In this document: positions 1-4,501 of the stretch, piece by piece | How the letters are laid out: each line of letters starts with the position of its first letter | How positions within the stretch are numbered: position 1 is the stretch's first letter | Assembly: GCA_018663565.1 (NCBI GenBank) | Contig: JABJQE010000021.1 | Location: forward strand, 1 to 6,545 | From: Phycisphaerae bacterium | Lineage (GTDB): Bacteria > Planctomycetota > Phycisphaerae > Phycisphaerales > SM1A02 | Direction: 5' to 3' | Length of the DNA stretch: 6,545 bases | The notes under the pieces: generated by a model | The model's database searches: none | Told to the model about the DNA's origin: nothing | The model's input: only the letters and a program-made list of their open reading frames with translations | Position numbers and translations under genes: made by a program

Positions 1-90
1 CTTGAGATGCAACGAAGCACCATGCGTACGAGCAGCCTTGGACAAGGCATCGATGGTTCTGGTTCCTGAGTAGAGAAAGACGAAACTGAT
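1..90 (+). other. Unassigned leader region upstream of E1 beta; possible tail of an upstream gene
   Basis: This stretch has no confidently identifiable gene. One + frame is open from base 2 to a TAG at 71-73 (23 codons, ending MVLVPE), and a second runs from base 1 to a TGA at 67-69. Neither resembles the C-terminus of E1 alpha, the gene normally found immediately 5' of E1 beta. The opposite strand is also open in all frames, which over 90 bases means little. The purine-rich run GAGAAAG at 73-79 lies 11 bases before the E1 beta start and may be a weak ribosome site. I see no convincing -35/-10 pair. If the TAG frame is real, an upstream gene ends 17 bases before E1 beta and would share its operon. 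Confidence 0.3.
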
Positions 91-1059
91 ATGGCACAAC
101 TCACACTCGTACAAGCAATCAACCTCGCCCTGACCCAGGAAATGGAGAGGGATGACCGCGTCATGTTGATCGGCGAAGATATTGGCATCAACGGTGGTGT
201 ATTTCGTGTAACAGAAGGACTGCATGAGCGATTTGGCTGCACACGCGTCGTCGATGCGCCGCTGGCTGAATCTGGCATCATTGGTACGTCCATCGGACTT
301 GCAATGGGTGGGCTTCGGCCGATTCCGGAAATTCAGTTCGAAGGGTTCCTTGGTCCAGCCTATGACCAGATCTGCACACACGCAGCACGTATGCGGTCAC
401 GAACCCGGGGTGGATTGACTGTCCCACTTACGATTCGCGTGCCCATTGGCGGCGGCATTCACGCGCCAGAACTTCATAGCGACAGCCCTGAAGCAATCTT
501 CACGCATAATCCTGGCATGAAGGTTGTCATGCCAGCATCGCCCTACGACGCAAAAGGACTCTTGATCTCTGCGATCCGAGACCCAGACCCAGTCATCTTC
601 TTTGAGCCCAAACGAATCTATCGGGCTTTCCGTGAGGAAGTTCCGGAGGCTGAGTACACCGTGCCAATTGGGAAGGCTCGTGTCGTTCGTGAGGGCGGTG
701 AAATGACCATGGTGTCGTGGGGCGCTACTGTGGTGCAATGCATGAACGCTATCGAAGCGTCCGGCCGCGACATAGAACTCATTGATCTTCGCACGATCAA
801 TCCACTTGACATGGATACGGTCGCCGCGTCGGTAAACAAGACCGGACGGGCGATCATCACGCACGAAGCACCGATGACTTGTGGCATCGGCGCGGAGCTC
901 TCTGCCCGCATCATGGAGCAGTGCTTCCTGAACCTCCAGGCACCCGTGCAACGCGTAACCGGCTTTGACACAATCATGCCGTACTACAAACTTGAACTCG
1001 ACTATCTGCCGGATGCTGAACGCATTGGCAAAGCAATCGCCGAAACCGCGGCCTACTGA
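91..1059 (+). CDS. pdhB: 2-oxoacid (probably pyruvate) dehydrogenase E1 component, beta subunit
   Basis: Cytoplasmic enzyme subunit that, with E1 alpha, uses thiamine diphosphate to decarboxylate a 2-oxoacid and pass the acyl group to the lipoyl arm of E2. The 322 residues are the usual length for a separate beta subunit and are collinear with Gram-positive-type PdhB from the first residue (MAQLTLVQAI). Visible landmarks: GEDIGINGGVFRVTEGL at 28-44, the catalytic-cofactor motif PLAESGI with Glu60, EIQFEGF at 80-86, and GGGIHAPELHSDSPEA at 120-135 with the conserved His129. The C-terminal transketolase domain starts near 195 and includes the segments IDLRTINPLD and GRAIITHEA. E2 follows after 20 bp, so the two are clearly an operon. 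Substrate is inferred: branched-chain 2-oxoacid E1 beta subunits are very similar, and pyruvate is favoured only by overall resemblance. E1 alpha is not visible in the window. Confidence 0.95.
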   Translation: MAQLTLVQAINLALTQEMERDDRVMLIGEDIGINGGVFRVTEGLHERFGCTRVVDAPLAESGIIGTSIGLAMGGLRPIPEIQFEGFLGPAYDQICTHAARMRSRTRGGLTVPLTIRVPIGGGIHAPELHSDSPEAIFTHNPGMKVVMPASPYDAKGLLISAIRDPDPVIFFEPKRIYRAFREEVPEAEYTVPIGKARVVREGGEMTMVSWGATVVQCMNAIEASGRDIELIDLRTINPLDMDTVAASVNKTGRAIITHEAPMTCGIGAELSARIMEQCFLNLQAPVQRVTGFDTIMPYYKLELDYLPDAERIGKAIAETAAY

Positions 1060-1063
1060 ACCC

Positions 1064-1070
1064 GAGAGAG
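1064..1070 (+). promoter_or_regulatory. Ribosome binding site of E2
   Basis: GAGAGAG lies in the 20-base gap between the E1 beta stop and the E2 start, 9 bases ahead of the ATG at 1080. This spacing supports ATG 1080 as the start over the second in-frame ATG at 1086, although the two would differ by only two residues. Confidence 0.55.
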
Positions 1071-1079
1071 TCATTCCCC

Positions 1080-2417
1080 ATGGTTATGAAACAGCCAGAC
1101 GATCGTTCACACTTCCTTCTGCCGGATCTCGGCGAGGGTGTGACGGAAGCCGAGCTCATCAGTTGGAAGGTGAGCCCTGGCGACACCGTCAAGGAACACC
1201 AAACACTTGCTGAGATGGAAACCGACAAGGCCTTGGTCGAAGTGCCAAGTCCGTGGGCTGGCACTATCAAGGATCTCAATGGCAATGTGGGTGACATCAT
1301 CCTCGTTGGTGATGCACTCGTAACCTATGACATTGGCGTCGCGGCCGATCCGGCAGCAACTTCCACATCCACCGAGAAAGCTGAACCTGCTCAGCGTGAG
1401 GATGCCGGAACAGTTGTTGGCAACGTGAGTGAAACGCTCACAATGCCGAGTAGTTTCCATCGCGATCAATCACCTACCCCAGCCAATGCCGACGGGGGCC
1501 GAGCACTCGCAACGCCGGCAGTCCGCCGAATCGCCCGCGATCTCAAGATCGACATTGATGTGGTATCAGGCAGTGGCCGTGGCGGTCGTGTTACCGCCTC
1601 TGACATTCAGTCTCATGCCACCACCCCGGCGCCCACATCGGCCGCTGTGACTCAGATCACAACGCCTGCTGCACCGGTGCAAGATGACGTCGCACTGGCC
1701 ACGCGCGTATCACAACCAATTGAAGGTGTCGCTGAGCGGATTCCATTCCGTGGTGTCCGCCGAAAGATCGCTGAGGCGATGCAGCATTCTCTCAAGACTG
1801 CAGCGCACTTCTGTGTCACCGAAGAAGCTGATATTACCGATCTCGAACGACGCCGCAAAAGTCTCGAGTCACTGCTTGGCCGACGAATCAGCCCCCTGCC
1901 ATTCGTGTTGACCGCCGTGTGCAAAGCCCTTCGTGAGCACCCTGCCATGAACTGCACGGTTGATGACTTCATCGATGAAATACAAATTCGAAGTGTTGTC
2001 AATCTTGGCTGTGCCGTTGACACTGAACACGGACTCATGGTTCCGGTCATGAAGAATGCCGATAGTCTTGGCCTTGTCCAGCTTGCGGATCGGCTCGGTG
2101 AACTCGCTCGGCGGTGCCGAGATCGATCCATTGATCTCGAAGACCTCAGTGGTGGCACGTTTACTGTTTCTAGCGTTGGTAATTGTGGCGGCATGTTCAC
2201 AACACCCATTATCAACTACCCAGAGGTTGGCATTCTTGGTGTTGGCCGATCCCGCGAGCAGGTCCTCACCAAGAACGGTGCCTTCTATGCCGGCATCGTC
2301 TTGCCCATGAGCCTCTCGTGTGATCACCGCGTCGTTGACGGCGCTGAAGCAGCTCGATTCCTCACGACAATCAAGCGATTGTTGGAGGCTCCCGAGCACA
2401 TTCTTCCCACCTTCTAG
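1080..2417 (+). CDS. pdhC: Dihydrolipoamide acyltransferase, E2 core of a 2-oxoacid dehydrogenase complex
   Basis: Transfers the acyl group from the lipoyl arm to CoA and forms the structural core that binds E1 and E3. Three domains are visible in 445 residues. A single N-terminal lipoyl domain spans about 10-84, with the lipoylated lysine K50 in the motif ETDKALVEVP. An Ala/Pro/Thr-rich linker leads to the peripheral subunit-binding domain at 142-178 (TPAVRRIARDL, then GRGGRVTASDI). A second flexible linker runs to about 215. The catalytic domain, about 215-445, opens with IPFRGVRRKIAEAM and ends with the active-site motif DHRVVDG, where His416 is the expected general base and Asp420 the conserved partner. 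One lipoyl domain is common; some homologues have two or three. It is paired with E1 beta just upstream. No E3 gene follows: the next gene is on the opposite strand and its stop codon overlaps this one. The acyl specificity (acetyl or branched-chain) cannot be read from the sequence. Confidence 0.95.
   Translation: MVMKQPDDRSHFLLPDLGEGVTEAELISWKVSPGDTVKEHQTLAEMETDKALVEVPSPWAGTIKDLNGNVGDIILVGDALVTYDIGVAADPAATSTSTEKAEPAQREDAGTVVGNVSETLTMPSSFHRDQSPTPANADGGRALATPAVRRIARDLKIDIDVVSGSGRGGRVTASDIQSHATTPAPTSAAVTQITTPAAPVQDDVALATRVSQPIEGVAERIPFRGVRRKIAEAMQHSLKTAAHFCVTEEADITDLERRRKSLESLLGRRISPLPFVLTAVCKALREHPAMNCTVDDFIDEIQIRSVVNLGCAVDTEHGLMVPVMKNADSLGLVQLADRLGELARRCRDRSIDLEDLSGGTFTVSSVGNCGGMFTTPIINYPEVGILGVGRSREQVLTKNGAFYAGIVLPMSLSCDHRVVDGAEAARFLTTIKRLLEAPEHILPTF
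2414..2417. other. Overlapping convergent stop codons (shared CTAG)
   Basis: E2 on the + strand ends with TAG at 2415-2417, and the hydrolase on the - strand ends with TAG at 2416-2414. Both stops lie in the palindrome CTAG. There is no room for an intergenic terminator, and I found no stem followed by a T-run at the junction. Confidence 0.9.
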
Positions 2418-3241
2418 TTGAGCGGCTCCAATACGAACCAATTCCCCTCGACGTGCACACGAAACGTAGCGTCGCCTGGTTCATGATCAAGAACAAGCGT
2501 CCATGACTCGCTTGCTGCCCGATCGAGCAACCTGCGTTTCGACAGCATGTTCTCATAGGGGAGCATGTCGTAGCCCATGCTGTATGGCGCACCAACGTGG
2601 TGCCGCGTTGGGCACACGTCTCCTGGAAAGCACACGACACCATCATCTGTGTCGATCAATATGGCCTGTTGGCCCCACGTGTGCCCGGGCATGGGCCACG
2701 ATCGAATGCCCGGCAGAATGTTGCATTCGCCGTCGAGCAGTATGACGCGATCCGCAATTGGATCGAGATGTGTACGCAAATACGTGCCGGTCATGGTCGA
2801 GCGATTCGCAATGGCGTCTTCCCATTCACGGCCTTGCACGTGTACCGAGGCGGACCCAAATACTGGCACCGCTTCGTCGCCATCCTGGCGTGTCAGTCCG
2901 CCAGCATGATCAAAATGAAGATGTGTCACGACAACATCGCCAATATCGCTTGGTGAGACACCATGTTCAGCCAACGCATCAACAACTGTTCGTTCTTCAA
3001 TGGCGAAAATTGACCGCATCTTCTCAGACCACTTATCGCCACATCCCGTCTCAATCAGCACGGTCTGATCACCAGACTTCAGCAAGAGACAGTTTGTTTG
3101 CAAACCAATTCGGTTCGACTCGTCTGGCGGCGAGAGTCGCGACCACATCACGCGGGGCACAACCCCAAACATTGACCCGCCATCAAGCCGAAGTGATCCG
3201 GCCCGCAACAGAGTCCAATCCCAATGTGGCTGATCAGACAC
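2414..3241 (-). CDS. Metallo-beta-lactamase-fold hydrolase
   Basis: A likely cytoplasmic metal-dependent hydrolase; no signal peptide is visible. With the GTG start at 3241 it has 275 residues. The complete di-metal ligand set of the fold is present: HLHFDH at 107-112, His187 in PMPGHTWG, the bridging Asp208 in FPGDV, and His253 in VLDHEPG. The N-terminal segment RLDGGSMFGVVPRVMW, followed by PPDESNRIGLQTNCLL, resembles a widespread group annotated only as MBL-fold metallo-hydrolases, related in fold to N-acyl-homoserine lactonases. The substrate is unknown; a lactone or thioester would be a guess. Start choice is uncertain: an in-frame TTG at 3265 would add eight residues. GTG is preferred because it is the commoner start and family members begin only a short way before RLDGG. 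Neither start has a good Shine-Dalgarno. The start overlaps the end of the upstream aminotransferase by 8 bases (32 with TTG), suggesting translational coupling. Confidence 0.9.
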   Translation of the reverse strand: MSDQPHWDWTLLRAGSLRLDGGSMFGVVPRVMWSRLSPPDESNRIGLQTNCLLLKSGDQTVLIETGCGDKWSEKMRSIFAIEERTVVDALAEHGVSPSDIGDVVVTHLHFDHAGGLTRQDGDEAVPVFGSASVHVQGREWEDAIANRSTMTGTYLRTHLDPIADRVILLDGECNILPGIRSWPMPGHTWGQQAILIDTDDGVVCFPGDVCPTRHHVGAPYSMGYDMLPYENMLSKRRLLDRAASESWTLVLDHEPGDATFRVHVEGNWFVLEPLN

Positions 3242-4418
3242 CGACGGGAGTCTGGGCCTGAACAAAGTTGATGATGGTGGTTGCCACGCGAGTACGCTGT
3301 GATTCGGTCAATTCAGAATAAATCGGAATCGCAATACTCTCCGCTGCGGCGCGCTCAGTGTGGGACATATCGCCTGCTGGCAAATGCTGAAAGCACTCTT
3401 GTATATGTAGTGGAACGGGGTAGTACACATCATGACCAATCTTCTCGTCAACGAGGTGACTCCGAAGGGCGTCTCGCACGCTCGCGGGAACTCGAAGAAC
3501 ATACTGGTTGTAGATGTGCCGCGACGGGGAAGCGGGCTGCTTTGGCACGAGTAGGGGCAATGTGCCAGCCGTCATCGATCCAGCGGTGTTTGATGCCCCT
3601 GCCGCCGTAAACATCTCGTCGTAATGAGCAGCATTAGCCCCGCGCGCATCAGACCAAGCATCGAGGTGGGGCAATTTCGCATTCAATACTGCGGCCTGCA
3701 TGGCATCGAGGCGGCTATTGAGCCCAACCTCCTGGTGGTAGTACTTTGGATCCATCCCGTGATTGCGAAGCCGACGAAGGTGCGCTGCAACGTCATCATC
3801 ATTGGTTGTGATCATGCCGCCATCGCCGAAGCCGCCGAGATTCTTCGATGGGAAGAAACTGAAACAGCCGGTAGTCCCGCGCGAACCAGTTGCAGCGCCT
3901 GTTGTGTCACGAGACCCAATGGCTTGAGCTGCGTCTTCGATGAGCGGCACGCCAAGCTCCTTCGCCACCTCAAGCATGCCACACATATCAACGGACTGTC
4001 CAAACAAATGCACCGGCATGATTGCCTTGAGCGACGTGCAAGCTGCTGCGGCAGCACGAATAGATTCAGCAGTGCAGTTGTAGGTAATAGGATCAATATC
4101 AACCCAAACAGGCCGAGCCCCAAGCCGCCAGATAGCTCCGGCTGTTGCGAAGAATGTATAGGAGGGGCAGATGACTTCGTCGCCTGCGCCAACGCCAACT
4201 GCAATCAACGACAGCAGTAATGCGTCGGACCCGCTTGCACATCCAATGGCGTGCTTTGCGCCACAGTAGGCCGCTAGAGATTTTTCAAATGCGTCGAGGT
4301 GTGGGCCACCAATAAACCACTGTGTATCCGCGACGTCCCGCATGAGCGGTTCGATTTCGTCGCGAATGGTCACGTACTGGGCCTTCAGATCGAGCAGGGG
4401 AATCGGGTCGTATGACAT
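3234..4418 (-). CDS. DegT/DnrJ/EryC1/StrS-family PLP-dependent aminotransferase
   Basis: Aspartate-aminotransferase-fold enzyme of the family that usually transfers an amino group to nucleotide-linked keto-sugars for O-antigen, capsule, glycan or antibiotic sugars. It has 394 residues, the usual length. Landmarks: PLLDLKAQY at 7-15, the cofactor phosphate-binding region ASGSDALLL at 61-69, PSYTFFATA at 85-93, and EDAAQAIG at 161-168 with Asp162 facing the pyridine nitrogen. The PLP lysine is K192 in FFPSKNLGGFGDGG, followed later by NSRLDAMQAA and YYPVPLHIQECF. The start is the ATG at 4418, not the upstream in-frame ATG at 4463. The 4418 start has a strong GGAGG seven bases ahead, and the family begins just before the PLLDL motif. 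The hydrolase gene overlaps its 3' end. No sugar dehydratase, glycosyltransferase or acyltransferase is in the window, so the exact sugar substrate cannot be named. The proteins most like it in style are WbpE-type aminotransferases of the hexuronic acid route; that comparison is from memory. Confidence 0.93.
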   Translation of the reverse strand: MSYDPIPLLDLKAQYVTIRDEIEPLMRDVADTQWFIGGPHLDAFEKSLAAYCGAKHAIGCASGSDALLLSLIAVGVGAGDEVICPSYTFFATAGAIWRLGARPVWVDIDPITYNCTAESIRAAAAACTSLKAIMPVHLFGQSVDMCGMLEVAKELGVPLIEDAAQAIGSRDTTGAATGSRGTTGCFSFFPSKNLGGFGDGGMITTNDDDVAAHLRRLRNHGMDPKYYHQEVGLNSRLDAMQAAVLNAKLPHLDAWSDARGANAAHYDEMFTAAGASNTAGSMTAGTLPLLVPKQPASPSRHIYNQYVLRVPASVRDALRSHLVDEKIGHDVYYPVPLHIQECFQHLPAGDMSHTERAAAESIAIPIYSELTESQRTRVATTIINFVQAQTPVGV

Positions 4419-4501
4419 AGCAGAGCCTCCACTTGAATCGTGGATTCTACCGGATCTCTGCATGAATTGACTAGGCTATTGCCAGTTCCAAGAGCCCCAG
4501 A
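4419..4501 (-). other. Intergenic gap between the repeat protein and the aminotransferase
   Basis: This 83-base stretch is the longest gap between two genes in the window. On the - strand it holds TAGAAT at 4449-4444, a possible -10 box 25 bases ahead of the aminotransferase ATG, but no good -35 hexamer at 16-18 bases upstream of it. A three-base-pair stem GGC-AATA-GCC near 4476-4485 is too weak to be a terminator and has no T-run. Whether the aminotransferase has its own promoter or is read through from the gene upstream cannot be settled here. Confidence 0.35.
4426..4430 (-). promoter_or_regulatory. Strong Shine-Dalgarno of the aminotransferase
   Basis: On the - strand GTGGAGG is followed by seven bases and then the ATG at 4418. 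This near-perfect anti-16S match decides the start and rules out the longer reading frame beginning at 4463, which has no comparable site. Confidence 0.85.

Noticed and set aside
38..66. TTGGAC as a -35 box for E1 beta
   Set aside because: At the proper 17-base spacing the -10 position reads GGTTCC, which is not promoter-like.
397..1074. 225-codon open frame on the - strand opposite E1 beta
   Set aside because: It lies wholly antisense to a strongly conserved gene and its translation has no family features; it is a shadow of codon bias.
2380..2430. Possible hairpin (GGAG...CTCC) around the E2/hydrolase junction
   Set aside because: Only about four base pairs match over a long loop and no T-run follows on either strand, so it is not a supportable terminator.
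1652..2441. Two long - strand open frames opposite the E2 catalytic domain
   Set aside because: Their products are Arg/Ser-rich or otherwise unstructured and overlap the real E2 gene; shadows.
3624..4220. 198-codon + strand open frame opposite the aminotransferase
   Set aside because: Antisense to a gene with a complete PLP active site; composition is Cys/His/Arg-rich as expected from a shadow.
4461..4463. ATG at 4463 as the aminotransferase start
   Set aside because: It lacks a ribosome site and adds 15 unconserved residues, whereas ATG 4418 has GGAGG at seven bases and fits the family N-terminus.
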